DNA of 64,000 nt, taken from positions 54,638 to 118,637 of the forward strand of contig JAFZIY010000008.1 of NCBI GenBank assembly GCA_017554105.1. Direction: 5' to 3'. The DNA is from Prevotella sp. (GTDB lineage Bacteria > Bacteroidota > Bacteroidia > Bacteroidales > Bacteroidaceae). The notes beneath the pieces were generated by a model, which worked only from the letters and a program-made list of their open reading frames with translations, made no database searches and was not told where the DNA came from. Numbering within the stretch: position 1 is the first letter of the stretch; each line of letters starts with the position of its first letter. The position numbers and the translations under genes were made by a program. This document shows, piece after piece, positions 34,201-43,179 of the stretch.

Positions 34201-37092
34201 TTATTCAACTTTAGTAAGTCCGATGTAAATCAACAGACCTTCACTTGCTCCCTTGGTAATGGTATGTTCGCCTGCCTGAAGGTTGTTGACGGTCACGAGA
34301 TAGTAGTTCTCGACTTCTGCACCAGTCATGTTTGTTTCGTCAACTTTAACAGAATTGTACTTTTTCTTTGAGAGGATTAGAATCATATTCATTGTATCAG
34401 TAGTGGTGAAAGTCACCTTTCCAGAGCTGTTAAGCTTCAATCCTGAATTATATGTGTTGCCGTTATATGTTACGGCATATTCGCCTTTGCTGTCTCCCTT
34501 ATCTCCTGTTGCGGTGAAGAGACTGTTTGACGGTGTGCCGTTGAGGAAAGAGCATTCTACATCAGCACTAATTGTCGTACCTTGTTCGCCACCTCCGCCA
34601 GGGGTGTCGCCACCTTCTCCGCCACCAGGATTATCACCTCCTGACTCTCCGCTACCAGCATTCTCATCACCGATAATGCCGATGAGCTCGGTATTTGTGT
34701 ATGAGCCGAGGGCTGATTTCAGCGCCGTGTCAACGTTATAGTCGGTGTCAAGCGACTTGTATATGGTCCACTTGAAGTCGCCATGATTCATTCTGCCTGC
34801 TCCAAGCCATCCGGTAACAATGTCAGGAACAGCATTTGCATCGTCAACCTCATATTCATACATTATGCTGGAGTCAGTATCGAAGTTGTCATAACCGCGT
34901 CCTCCCTTAACGGCAACTACTGTCGCGGGCACTTTCTCGTCACGTGTTATAGCCTCGTATGCATCAAACTGAGTGTTGTTCTGCTGGTATGTAACGTATT
35001 TGAAATACTTGGTGTTTTCAACCATCACGTTTCCAAACGACTTGATCATACCGCCGTCCTCACCAGAGAATGTTCCTTTTGGGTCGCTTGAGATGTCCGA
35101 ACCCTGCTGAGAAATAAGCATCGGGCACTTGTTTCCGCGGAAGTAGTTGTTCTCAACGAATGCGTTGCTCTTGAATGCAGCACCCACTCCATATTTCGAG
35201 TTGCCGTCATAGTAGTTGTTGTAAACATGAACACTCATAGTGCGAATACGTGGATGGCGAGAGTCTGAGTGGTCGAACCAGTTGTGATGATACGTTATCC
35301 AGTTAGGACCTGTCTCGCTCTTCATACCACAGAGAGATGACTTGCCACTGTCCCAGAAGTGGTTATATGAGATAGTGACGTAGCGTGAGTCACCCTTGAG
35401 GTCAATAGTGCCGTCGCCCTTTGCCTGGTCTGCATCTCCGCCTGCTTCTCCATAGAACAGGTCGAGATTGTGAATCCAAACATGTTCGTTGTCGGTATCT
35501 ATAGAAACAGCATCGTCCATGCAAAGCATATTGGCAAAATTGCGCATCTCAACATATCCAGCATTGCGGATAAGGAAACCGAATCCGCGTGTTACAGCAT
35601 CCTCGCCGATGCCCTCAATTGTGATGTTCAGTTTGGAGTAAGAGTTCTTTCCTTTAATCTGCAGACCCTCTGAGCTGCTCAGGAAATTATCGCAATCGGC
35701 AGCATCTATTGTTCCTATAATACGAATGTCGAGTGGTCTTGTCTCAACACCTTTCTGATACCCGTAGATGATTTGCTGTATTCCAGTGTATTTGGTTGTG
35801 CCAGTAGAGCTTGACTTAATGTCTGCGCTCACGGTCTTTGCATTGTTCTTAGTCACATAAACCACGATGGCATTTGCCTTCAAAGAACCATCGTTATTAT
35901 ATGCTCCAATGCCCTCTGTCGCTCCTTTGTGGGCAAATCCACCCCTGTCGTAGGGAGATACCTTGATACCTGTTGCGCTATTGGCGGCAAAGGTCATTTC
36001 TGTATCCGACTCATTGACGGGAACGACCTTTATCTCATATCCCTCACCAGCCACTAAGCCGACAACATCGGCACGGATATATGTTTTGTACTCGCGAATC
36101 AGTTGCCCGTCTATCTTGGTATAGTCGCTATATTTGCCACCTTTGATGTAAACGTTATACTTGTCTGCACCATTGAACTTTTCAAACTTAACGTATGCTG
36201 ACTCGAACCAACCCTTAGACTCTATTATGTTAACCTTACCGTCTTCGTTCACAAAAGTTGCCTTGTCGCCTTCTGCTGCCTTGCGGAAGGATATCTCAGA
36301 TACTGTTCCTGAGTATGCGTCAACATTGTTTCCCTGTGCCACCTTCACTTGGTTGCCGTCGATGTCTATGCTTGTCACGTCGGCAGAATTATAGTATTTA
36401 ACGTCATTGTTGGAGTTTATGAGAACCTGATTTGCCAACATGTTAGACGATACCGAGTAGGCATTGTCAGTTATGGTTGGTGTGACAGGAGTGTCAGAAC
36501 CGCCCTCTTCATCGTCAGGGTCACCTACGGTAATGTAGTAGATATACATTGCGCCAGAGAAGGAAATGGTCACTTCACCAGTAGCATTTACTATTCCGTA
36601 GTTGTCAACGGCAGCATCACTTGCCACATTGAACGAACCAGAGGTAGGGGTTACATTGCTTGAAACGTTAACACTACGTGCCCTCTCGTCCTCAGGTGTA
36701 CTGCTTCCTGCTGAAGTCTTTGCCGATATGAATACCTGCTTGCCTTCTTCCACGTTAGGAATGATGATTTTCACCGATCCCGCTACCCACATGCGTTTGC
36801 CTTTGATGTCTATGCGGAGATTGCCACTTGTTTCAGACCCTTTGCTAACGTTAAATAGCAAGCCCCTTGCATAGTCGAGTTCTGTGCCGTCAGCAGTCAA
36901 AGCTTCATTGTTTAGTGCGGTAATATGATGCCAGCGGTTGTTGCTTCCAGTTTCGTGATACCAATTAGTAGCATCGGCAGCAACAAGTTCCAGGTCGGAA
37001 CTGCTTGCAGATGTGAAATTCAGGTCAATGTTCTGTGCGCTTATTGTCAATGTCGCAAGAATCGCGGACATAAATGATATTAACTTTTTCAT
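34201..37092 (-). CDS. Secreted multidomain pectate lyase (PL1)
   Basis: A protein of about 963 residues that would cleave polygalacturonate by beta-elimination with Ca2+. A signal peptide (MKKLISFMSAILATLTISAQ) precedes an N-terminal beta domain (about 25-200), a fibronectin-like part (about 230-380), and the PL1 beta-helix (about 400-790), marked by DDAVSIDTDNEHVWI, YNHFWDSGKSSLCG and the catalytic arginine region SDSRHPRIR. A Gly/Glu/Pro-rich linker (about 815-850) leads to a C-terminal beta domain that resembles the N-terminal one. The start at 37092 is preferred over 37098 because GGGAGG sits 7 bases before it, a rare Shine-Dalgarno match here. It lies between a small tail-domain protein and the ATPase/CYTH gene. 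Confidence 0.88.
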   Translation of the reverse strand: MKKLISFMSAILATLTISAQNIDLNFTSASSSDLELVAADATNWYHETGSNNRWHHITALNNEALTADGTELDYARGLLFNVSKGSETSGNLRIDIKGKRMWVAGSVKIIIPNVEEGKQVFISAKTSAGSSTPEDERARSVNVSSNVTPTSGSFNVASDAAVDNYGIVNATGEVTISFSGAMYIYYITVGDPDDEEGGSDTPVTPTITDNAYSVSSNMLANQVLINSNNDVKYYNSADVTSIDIDGNQVKVAQGNNVDAYSGTVSEISFRKAAEGDKATFVNEDGKVNIIESKGWFESAYVKFEKFNGADKYNVYIKGGKYSDYTKIDGQLIREYKTYIRADVVGLVAGEGYEIKVVPVNESDTEMTFAANSATGIKVSPYDRGGFAHKGATEGIGAYNNDGSLKANAIVVYVTKNNAKTVSADIKSSSTGTTKYTGIQQIIYGYQKGVETRPLDIRIIGTIDAADCDNFLSSSEGLQIKGKNSYSKLNITIEGIGEDAVTRGFGFLIRNAGYVEMRNFANMLCMDDAVSIDTDNEHVWIHNLDLFYGEAGGDADQAKGDGTIDLKGDSRYVTISYNHFWDSGKSSLCGMKSETGPNWITYHHNWFDHSDSRHPRIRTMSVHVYNNYYDGNSKYGVGAAFKSNAFVENNYFRGNKCPMLISQQGSDISSDPKGTFSGEDGGMIKSFGNVMVENTKYFKYVTYQQNNTQFDAYEAITRDEKVPATVVAVKGGRGYDNFDTDSSIMYEYEVDDANAVPDIVTGWLGAGRMNHGDFKWTIYKSLDTDYNVDTALKSALGSYTNTELIGIIGDENAGSGESGGDNPGGGEGGDTPGGGGEQGTTISADVECSFLNGTPSNSLFTATGDKGDSKGEYAVTYNGNTYNSGLKLNSSGKVTFTTTDTMNMILILSKKKYNSVKVDETNMTGAEVENYYLVTVNNLQAGEHTITKGASEGLLIYIGLTKVE

Positions 37093-37098
37093 AGCCAT

Positions 37099-37107
37099 TC
37101 CTCCCGG
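37099..37107 (-). promoter_or_regulatory. Shine-Dalgarno-like site of the pectate lyase gene
   Basis: Minus-strand GGGAGGA directly before ATGGCTATGAAA. Spacing suits the second ATG (37092). Such sites are rare in Bacteroidetes and none as good was seen elsewhere in this window. Confidence 0.5.
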
Positions 37108-37109
37108 TT

Positions 37110-37559
37110 TTATCGTTTCATGAATTTCACAACCTGATTGCCTGCTTTGAGAATATAGATACCAGAAGGTTGGCCGTTGATGTCTATCTGTGTATTGCTT
37201 CCGGCAGACTTAACAGATGCGACAACCGAACCAGAGGTGCTATATACAACTATGGGAGTGCCATCGGCAATGTTTCCAACGTTTAGGACACCGTCAACAA
37301 TACCATTATACTGATAAGTACCGATGGCGTCTATGCCTGTTGCATCGCTGAAGCTTATAACAACGCTCTCCATATCAATTTCCCCTGAGTTCTCTCCTGA
37401 TGCATAGGTGATAATAACCTTGTCGCCGTTGAAAGTCAGTTTAGTGGCTACTTGCTCCACCGTCTCACCGTTTATGGTGATTGTCTGCGAAGTATCTGCG
37501 AAGGCAGATGTGGCGAAGAGCAACAAAATAAGAAAAATGTGTAAAGTTTTCTTGTTCAT
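37110..37559 (-). CDS. Small secreted protein with type IX-like tail
   Basis: A 149-residue exported protein (signal peptide to about ATSAFAD). The mature part starts TSQTITINGETVEQVATKL, a short beta unit common in secreted Bacteroidetes proteins, and ends with a typical type A sorting-domain shape: VVYSTSGSVV...GQPSGIYILKAGNQVVKFMKR. It has no catalytic motif and may act as a surface adaptor. It is the first gene of the pectate lyase unit, 11-17 bases upstream of the lyase start. Confidence 0.55.
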   Translation of the reverse strand: MNKKTLHIFLILLLFATSAFADTSQTITINGETVEQVATKLTFNGDKVIITYASGENSGEIDMESVVISFSDATGIDAIGTYQYNGIVDGVLNVGNIADGTPIVVYSTSGSVVASVKSAGSNTQIDINGQPSGIYILKAGNQVVKFMKR

Positions 37560-37563
37560 TTTC

Positions 37564-37627
37564 GTTTTAGTATTATATGTTTTTAAGTTTTAAGTTTTAA
37601 GTTTATTAGTTTTAATTGATAAATTTG
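37564..37627 (-). promoter_or_regulatory. G-free 5' leader of the pectate lyase unit
   Basis: The minus strand has no G over 64 bases (no C on the plus strand). Three tandem ACTTAAA units occur at about 37580-37605. Confidence 0.55.
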
Positions 37628-37670
37628 CGAGTTTAAGTTTACTTGATAGTATATGTATATGTTACCGCTG

Positions 37671-37678
37671 CAAAGATA
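37671..37678 (-). promoter_or_regulatory. -7 box of the pectate lyase unit
   Basis: Minus strand TATCTTTG (37671-37678). No TTTG occurs at the proper upstream distance, so an activator may be needed. The leader would be about 105 bases. Confidence 0.5.
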
Positions 37679-37722
37679 ATAATTATTTTACAATATATAT
37701 TAATAAGGTAAAGATAAAAAAC

Positions 37723-37734
37723 GAAAACGTTTTC
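37723..37734. promoter_or_regulatory. Palindrome GAAAACGTTTTC upstream of the pectate lyase unit
   Basis: A perfect 12-base palindrome about 45 bases upstream of the -7 box. Its centre ACGT with flanking AAA/TTT resembles LacI/GalR-family operators. A similar site is at 22822. The regulator is unknown. Confidence 0.35.
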
Positions 37735-37759
37735 AGAAGTGTCCGACTAACACAAACAG

Positions 37760-37795
37760 AAATCCCCAGCGTTTGCAATAAACGCTGGGGGTCTC
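37760..37795. terminator. Perfect 11-base-pair hairpin after the lipoprotein gene
   Basis: CCCCAGCGTTT (37764-37774), loop GCAAT, AAACGCTGGGG (37780-37790). It lies 40 bases past the lipoprotein stop; the minus-strand T run is weak. Confidence 0.6.
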
Positions 37796-37831
37796 TATAT
37801 CTATGTTTCACTTAATGTCTTTTCGGAAATC

Positions 37832-38263
37832 TTATTTGTTATATTTCTTATATATGTCATTATAGCCGTCGTTAAAACTATAAGACTTTCCGTCTATTGT
37901 CAGGTATAATGTGCTATTGCCAACTGTACCTTTAAAAGTTTCTTTGCTTCTTTTTCCGCTTTTCATCTTTATTGTTACGTTGTTGCCAGAAACAACCCAG
38001 CTGCCTTCACTCTTTTGGGCAACATCGTTGACAACTTCAAGAAGTATTACTGAACCGTCTTTGTAGAACTTGAAAACCTTGCAAGTGTTGTTAGCCAATG
38101 TCCCGTCAGAATAGTTTGAGAATGCTTTTCCTTTCAATTGAGTATTGTCAATCGCTTTGTTAATGCTTTTGTCAATGTCGTCAGCAACGCTGCAAGAGTT
38201 GAGAGAAATAGTTGCTACAGCCATCATGGCAATCATCATCAATGTTGAATAAATCCTTTTCAT
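37832..38263 (-). CDS. Small lipoprotein, lipocalin-like
   Basis: A 143-residue lipoprotein with the lipobox SLNSC (Cys24). The mature part has alternating short beta strands (GKAFSNYSDG, CKVFKFYKDGSVILLEV, EGSWVVSGNNVTIKMKSG, STLYLTIDGKSYSF), as in small lipocalin-like proteins of Bacteroidales. No ligand can be inferred. It is single, with its own strong promoter, and lies after a set of short repeats. Confidence 0.55.
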   Translation of the reverse strand: MKRIYSTLMMIAMMAVATISLNSCSVADDIDKSINKAIDNTQLKGKAFSNYSDGTLANNTCKVFKFYKDGSVILLEVVNDVAQKSEGSWVVSGNNVTIKMKSGKRSKETFKGTVGNSTLYLTIDGKSYSFNDGYNDIYKKYNK

Positions 38264-38310
38264 AATTGTAATTTTACTTTAATAATACTATTTGTTTTTT
38301 GTTTCTGGTG

Positions 38311-38341
38311 CAAAGTTAGCAGGTTTTGAATTTGTCACAAA
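38311..38341 (-). promoter_or_regulatory. Promoter of the lipoprotein gene
   Basis: Minus strand: TTTG (38338-38341), 19 bases, TAACTTTG (38311-38318). The leader is about 41 bases. Confidence 0.7.
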
Positions 38342-38368
38342 CAAAAAAGGCACATTAATGACGAAGTT

Positions 38369-38428
38369 GTTGCGACAACAACATTATGTTGCGACAAATC
38401 GTTCAGATGTCTCTAAAAATTGTCGCAA
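38369..38428. repeat. Three GTTGCGACAA copies upstream of the lipoprotein promoter
   Basis: Direct copies at 38369-38378 and 38388-38397 and an inverted 9 of 10 match at 38420-38428. They start 28 bases beyond the -33 box, a position suited to an activator. Confidence 0.5.
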
Positions 38429-38465
38429 ATGGTGTCGATATTGAGAGTGAAACAAGAAAAATATG

Positions 38466-39965
38466 CTATCTACATGCTCTGAACGAGTCCATGTTGACAT
38501 AACGGCGAGTCATGAATCGCTTGTAGATGTTACGAAGCCAGAATTCATGGAAGATAACAAAGACAAGACCAATAACAAGGAGTATGATATAGGTGACCGT
38601 CTCGCTGAATAGTGCCATGAGGACAGATATGAAAACAACTGGAACAAACATGGCAACAAGCTCGAACACCACCTGCATCCAGTTGGTCTCAACGCTTCCC
38701 TTGCTCACCATCTTTGTGTTCAAAGGAGTCGCCTGACGGTTATATACAGCCATCTGCATAAGAAGGCAGAACACAGGACCTGCCGTGAAAGCAGCTACAG
38801 ACAAAAGGTTGAGAAGTGAGTACTTGCCCATGAATACCGTAGGAAGCATCAGCAGGAACGGAAGGGCAAGCAAAAAGATATAGAAGAAATACTTTGCACG
38901 GAGGAGCACAAGTATGTTTTCCTTATGTACCATTAGTCCGTCAAGATAGTTTCCTTCATAACTCATAACCCTGATAAGTGTTATTGCACCATAGAGGACA
39001 AACACATAAACCAGCCAGAACTTGGTGGAGAAACTGTCGCTATAAAGGTCTGTGTATGCTATAATCAGGCTTAGGAAGCATGTCAGCACTGTACCCATGA
39101 TGAAAGAGTTGCGCACATTCTTGTTCCTCATAATGCTCTTCACCTCGAGTTTCAGGTATTCGCCAGTCTCGCCGAAGCGGTTCAGGAAGTTAAATGTTGT
39201 CACGGTCTTCATTTTCTTGGCACCTTGGCCCGTTACCTCATTATATATAAAGTGTCCCTGAACTTTCAGATTGATGAAGAAAAGTAATGCAATAGCAGCA
39301 AGAAGGGCAAGATAGGCGAGGGGATTACCATATGTGAACCACTCTCCTAAATGCGCGTAGAATTCAAAGAAATAGCCGAAATCCTTAAGTATCAACGGCA
39401 GGAATACTATTGCATATACCGCCAAAGGCAAAGCCCACCATAGTATCTTGCTGTTGATGAGCGTTCTACAAAGCATATACCAAAGGCTGTTGAGGAATAT
39501 GAATAGCTGTAAGGCGATGAGGAATGACAATGTGCAGAGTATTCCGGTCTGGAACAGTACACTCATAATGGCATACGGAACAAAAAGCGCAAGCCATGTT
39601 GCGTTACCCCAGTTGAGTATCGAGAAGATTACGAATGACTCGATACAAGTGTTCTTGGGCATTGGAAGCAGCAGGTAGGGATGTATCAGCTGCGTGGGAG
39701 TCTGCTGTGCAACGAATCTGAAAAGGAAGTCTGCCACCAGTATAAATGGCATTATCGAGAACATCAGTTCATAGCCTTCCATCCATGAGCTGTTGTTAGC
39801 ACCGAGTGCCAATATTATAGCAAGAAAAACAAGATATAGTATTGTCGTCGCTGTTGCGATGCCTACAAATATCTTTGCCACCATGTTTTGGTCATAGATG
39901 GGACTTCTTCTGCTTCTTAATTTGTTGTGTTTATAGAGCGCTCGGTATATCTGAAAACGATTCAT
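38466..39965 (-). CDS. DUF5687 membrane protein (ABC permease-like)
   Basis: A 499-residue integral membrane protein with about ten helices and a charged N-terminus (MNRFQIYRALYKHNKLRSRRSP). DUF5687 proteins are seen as permease parts of ABC-2-like exporters, usually beside an ATPase gene. None is present here: the downstream gene is a lipoprotein on its own promoter. It starts 13 bases after the lolA-like gene, so it belongs to the ftsK-lolA operon. Confidence 0.7.
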   Translation of the reverse strand: MNRFQIYRALYKHNKLRSRRSPIYDQNMVAKIFVGIATATTILYLVFLAIILALGANNSSWMEGYELMFSIMPFILVADFLFRFVAQQTPTQLIHPYLLLPMPKNTCIESFVIFSILNWGNATWLALFVPYAIMSVLFQTGILCTLSFLIALQLFIFLNSLWYMLCRTLINSKILWWALPLAVYAIVFLPLILKDFGYFFEFYAHLGEWFTYGNPLAYLALLAAIALLFFINLKVQGHFIYNEVTGQGAKKMKTVTTFNFLNRFGETGEYLKLEVKSIMRNKNVRNSFIMGTVLTCFLSLIIAYTDLYSDSFSTKFWLVYVFVLYGAITLIRVMSYEGNYLDGLMVHKENILVLLRAKYFFYIFLLALPFLLMLPTVFMGKYSLLNLLSVAAFTAGPVFCLLMQMAVYNRQATPLNTKMVSKGSVETNWMQVVFELVAMFVPVVFISVLMALFSETVTYIILLVIGLVFVIFHEFWLRNIYKRFMTRRYVNMDSFRACR

Positions 39966-39978
39966 TGCTATGGTTTTG

Positions 39979-40587
39979 TTATCTTAGGTCAATCACTTCT
40001 GCATGTGGGAAGTCCTTGGAATTGAAACGGAATGTGGCGTCATTTTGGTCAACGGCCTTGAAGTTCGTTATGTTTATTGTACTCCATCCATTCTGCTGAC
40101 GCATCTTTACCTGTTTGGGGAGATTGGTGCGCTTGTCAACGGTTATGTACATCTCCTTGATAGTACGGCCTTGGTTCTGTGCCACTAGATGGATATTATG
40201 GTCAGAAGCGGTAGAAGTCATACTCATGTTGAAGCCATTCTTGTATATAGTGATGAACTTATAAGGGTTCATCGCTTGTTGCTGTGCCTCTGTGGGAGTG
40301 CTTACATTAACCTCTTCGTTTTTCTTTATGTATGTCCACTCGGTCTTTCCGTCATACCATACTATAGCATCTGAAGTGGTGGCTCTGAACTTATTACCTT
40401 TTATAGCAATGGTTCCATTAGTATTGCCATACTTTCCGGATATGGAGAAATTGGCTGTTGCACCACCTTTGCGGCCGATAATGGTTGCAGCCTTGTCAAG
40501 AACCTTGCGTGCCTGTGCGGCATTCTGGGCAAATGAAGATGTGGAGGCATATGCCAACAACATGGTTATTATGATATACTTTTTCAT
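39979..40587 (-). CDS. lolA: LolA-like outer-membrane lipoprotein carrier
   Basis: A 202-residue periplasmic protein (signal peptide to about SSFAQ) with the open-barrel LolA layout: ARKVLDKAATI helix, then KGNKFRATTSDAIVWYDGKTEWTYIKKNEEVNVSTP. It would carry lipoproteins across the periplasm to the outer membrane. The pairing with ftsK is common in Bacteroidetes. It lies 53 bases after ftsK. Confidence 0.82.
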   Translation of the reverse strand: MKKYIIITMLLAYASTSSFAQNAAQARKVLDKAATIIGRKGGATANFSISGKYGNTNGTIAIKGNKFRATTSDAIVWYDGKTEWTYIKKNEEVNVSTPTEAQQQAMNPYKFITIYKNGFNMSMTSTASDHNIHLVAQNQGRTIKEMYITVDKRTNLPKQVKMRQQNGWSTINITNFKAVDQNDATFRFNSKDFPHAEVIDLR

Positions 40588-40640
40588 ATTCCTATAATGC
40601 TTTAACGTTTTCCTTTTAGAGGCATTGGCGCATAGAAGGT

Positions 40641-43088
40641 TTAACGGCGTAGGCTATTTAAAAGAGTGTTTAACGAATTTTCATCAGCAATTAGTACTTC
40701 GCGAGGCTTGCTTCCTTGTGCTGCTCCAACTATACCAGCCTTTTCCATCTGGTCCATAAGGCGTCCTGCGCGATTGAAACCTATGGAGAAATGTCGCTGT
40801 ATCATACTCGTAGAACCTTGCTGATTGAGCACAATTGACCGTGCCACCTCAACAAACAACGGGTCAAGGTCGTCAGTACTTATTGAACCTGAACCAACTC
40901 CGCCCTCATCTGTTGCCGGTTCAGGCAACTCCATTGGCTCAACAGGTCCCTGTTGGTTCATGATGTATTCGTTAATGCGTTTCACTTCAGGAGTGTCAAC
41001 AAATGCACATTGAACGCGGACAGGGGTATTTCCATTAAGTATAAGCATGTCTCCACGTCCTATCAGTTGCTCTGCACCCTTCTGGTCGAGAATGGTACGG
41101 GAGTCAATCATGGCACTAACTTTGAATGCCATACGTCCTGGGAAGTTCGCCTTGATATTACCTGTGATGATAGTTGTGGTTGGTCGCTGTGTCGCAATTA
41201 CCATGTGGATACCCACAGCACGTGCAAGTTGTGCTATACGGGCTATAGGCATCTCTATCTCTTTTCCTGCTGTCAATATGAGATCGCCAAACTCATCGAT
41301 GATAACAACGATGTATGGCATGTAGTCATGACCGTCATTAGGATTGAGATGGTGGTTCACATATAGTTCGTTATACTCCTTGATATTTCTCACAGCAGCC
41401 TTCTTCAGAAGGTCATAGCGATGATCCATCAGGGTACAGAGGCTGTTCAGCGTGCGTATAACCTTTGTCACATCAGTAATGATAGGCTCCTCGTTATCGT
41501 CAGGAACCTTTGCCAAGAAGTGGTTTGCTATGGGGTTATAGACGGGGAACTCAACTTTCTTCGGGTCGATGAGCACGAATTTCAGTTCGTTTGGATGCTT
41601 CTTGTAGAGTAGGGAGGTGATGATAGCATTCAGACCGACAGACTTTCCTTGTCCTGTTGCACCTGCTACAAGCAAGTGAGGAATCTTTGCCAAATCCACC
41701 ATGTATACCTCGTTGGTTATTGTTTTGCCAAGTGCGATGGGCAGATCCATCTTTGTCTCCTGGAACTTCTTTGAATTTAGAATACTCTCCATAGAGACAA
41801 TACTTGGCTTCTTGTTTGGCACTTCTATACCAATGGCACCCTTGCCTGGAATAGGGGCAATAATACGGATTCCAAGAGCAGAGAGGCTGAGGGCAATATC
41901 ATCCTCAAGACCTCTGATTCTTGATATTCTAACACCTTCAGCAGGTGTTATCTCATAGAGCGTAATGGTTGGTCCTACGGTTGCACGGATAGACTTTATC
42001 TGTACACCAAATGATGCTAGCACGTCAACGATACGCTTCTTGTTTGCCAACTGCTCGTCTTCGTCAACAAATACCTTGCCACCATCGTCATATTTCTTAA
42101 GCAAGTCAAGGGTAGGGTACTTGTATCTTGTCCACGGCTCTTTAGGATTTATAGGAGTGCTAAGGTCTGTTTCACCAGCCACATCCCTGCCTTTAGCCTT
42201 CTCGTCACCCTTACCCACATTAATCTCTATATCTGGGTCGTTGACATCTGAGCCCTTACCGACGAACTTGTTCTTGTTATTGCTGTCTAATTCTGTATTC
42301 GCAGGGGCACTAACTTGTATGCCGCCATCCTCAAAATCGACAATTTGCGGAGCAGGGTCGTCATATACTACGGCAGGAACCAGTTCCCCCTCCTCCTCAG
42401 AATTATCGTCTTCGCCCTTTTTCTTCTTAAAGTTCGTAATTGTAAACTTTACTCTGTTAGAAAGATAGTAGGAAGGGTTGAGGACTTTCTTCATGACCTC
42501 TATAGTTTCCGAACTCAGGTATGTGAGGAACGCAATGGCGACAAAGAGTAGCACAACATACAATCCTGGTGAACCAATGACATTCTCAAGCCATTGGCTA
42601 ATATAAAGTCCATGCCCGCCACCAGGGTTATATACCTGATTCTCGAATGGTACGGCAAGGAACTTTGCGAATGCAACGGAACACCATATCGTGATGATGG
42701 CAAGGCACAAAAACCATTTCAGAAGATTTATCTCATAAACCTTCATCATCCTAAAGCCTGCAAGACAAAGGAAGAAAGGTATCGTAAAGGCAGCTAAACC
42801 AAAGCATTTGGCGATGAAGAAGTCGGATACTATGGCACCAATAGAGCCACAGCTGTTCTGAAACTCCTTACCGCTGTTGAGCCAATCGCCAGACCTCATC
42901 TCTGACACCAGACTCTGGTCGGCATCGCAAGTGCTGAAATAGGAGACGAAGGAAATGACCATCAGTACTGCTATCAGCACCAACACGAAACCAAATAAGA
43001 AGTTAAATATATAATTCTGGAATATGTTTTTAAAGCCGACCGTTTCCATTAAGGTCTTTGGCTTTTGCTCTTTCTTTTTCCTAGCCAT
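40641..43088 (-). CDS. ftsK: DNA translocase FtsK/SpoIIIE
   Basis: An 815-residue ATP-driven DNA pump that clears chromosome termini at the division septum. Four to five membrane helices (about 25-195) are followed by an acidic linker (225-310) and the motor: alpha domain, P-loop GATGQGKS (476-483), DEFGDL Walker B and RPTTTIITG. The C-terminal winged-helix gamma domain (about 740-810) reads KOPS-like sites. The linker is short compared with E. coli FtsK. It heads the ftsK-lolA-DUF5687 unit. Confidence 0.95.
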   Translation of the reverse strand: MARKKKEQKPKTLMETVGFKNIFQNYIFNFLFGFVLVLIAVLMVISFVSYFSTCDADQSLVSEMRSGDWLNSGKEFQNSCGSIGAIVSDFFIAKCFGLAAFTIPFFLCLAGFRMMKVYEINLLKWFLCLAIITIWCSVAFAKFLAVPFENQVYNPGGGHGLYISQWLENVIGSPGLYVVLLFVAIAFLTYLSSETIEVMKKVLNPSYYLSNRVKFTITNFKKKKGEDDNSEEEGELVPAVVYDDPAPQIVDFEDGGIQVSAPANTELDSNNKNKFVGKGSDVNDPDIEINVGKGDEKAKGRDVAGETDLSTPINPKEPWTRYKYPTLDLLKKYDDGGKVFVDEDEQLANKKRIVDVLASFGVQIKSIRATVGPTITLYEITPAEGVRISRIRGLEDDIALSLSALGIRIIAPIPGKGAIGIEVPNKKPSIVSMESILNSKKFQETKMDLPIALGKTITNEVYMVDLAKIPHLLVAGATGQGKSVGLNAIITSLLYKKHPNELKFVLIDPKKVEFPVYNPIANHFLAKVPDDNEEPIITDVTKVIRTLNSLCTLMDHRYDLLKKAAVRNIKEYNELYVNHHLNPNDGHDYMPYIVVIIDEFGDLILTAGKEIEMPIARIAQLARAVGIHMVIATQRPTTTIITGNIKANFPGRMAFKVSAMIDSRTILDQKGAEQLIGRGDMLILNGNTPVRVQCAFVDTPEVKRINEYIMNQQGPVEPMELPEPATDEGGVGSGSISTDDLDPLFVEVARSIVLNQQGSTSMIQRHFSIGFNRAGRLMDQMEKAGIVGAAQGSKPREVLIADENSLNTLLNSLRR

Positions 43089-43127
43089 AATTTTGTGTTA
43101 TGAAACAATACATATTGTTATTTGGTG

Positions 43128-43135
43128 CAAAATTA
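43128..43135 (-). promoter_or_regulatory. -7 box of the ftsK unit
   Basis: Minus strand TAATTTTG (43128-43135), 40 bases before the ftsK start. No clear -33 TTTG at the right distance. Confidence 0.45.
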
Positions 43136-43179
43136 AATGAAAAATATTAGAAATGGTCACAAAATCGCATTTTTTTGCT

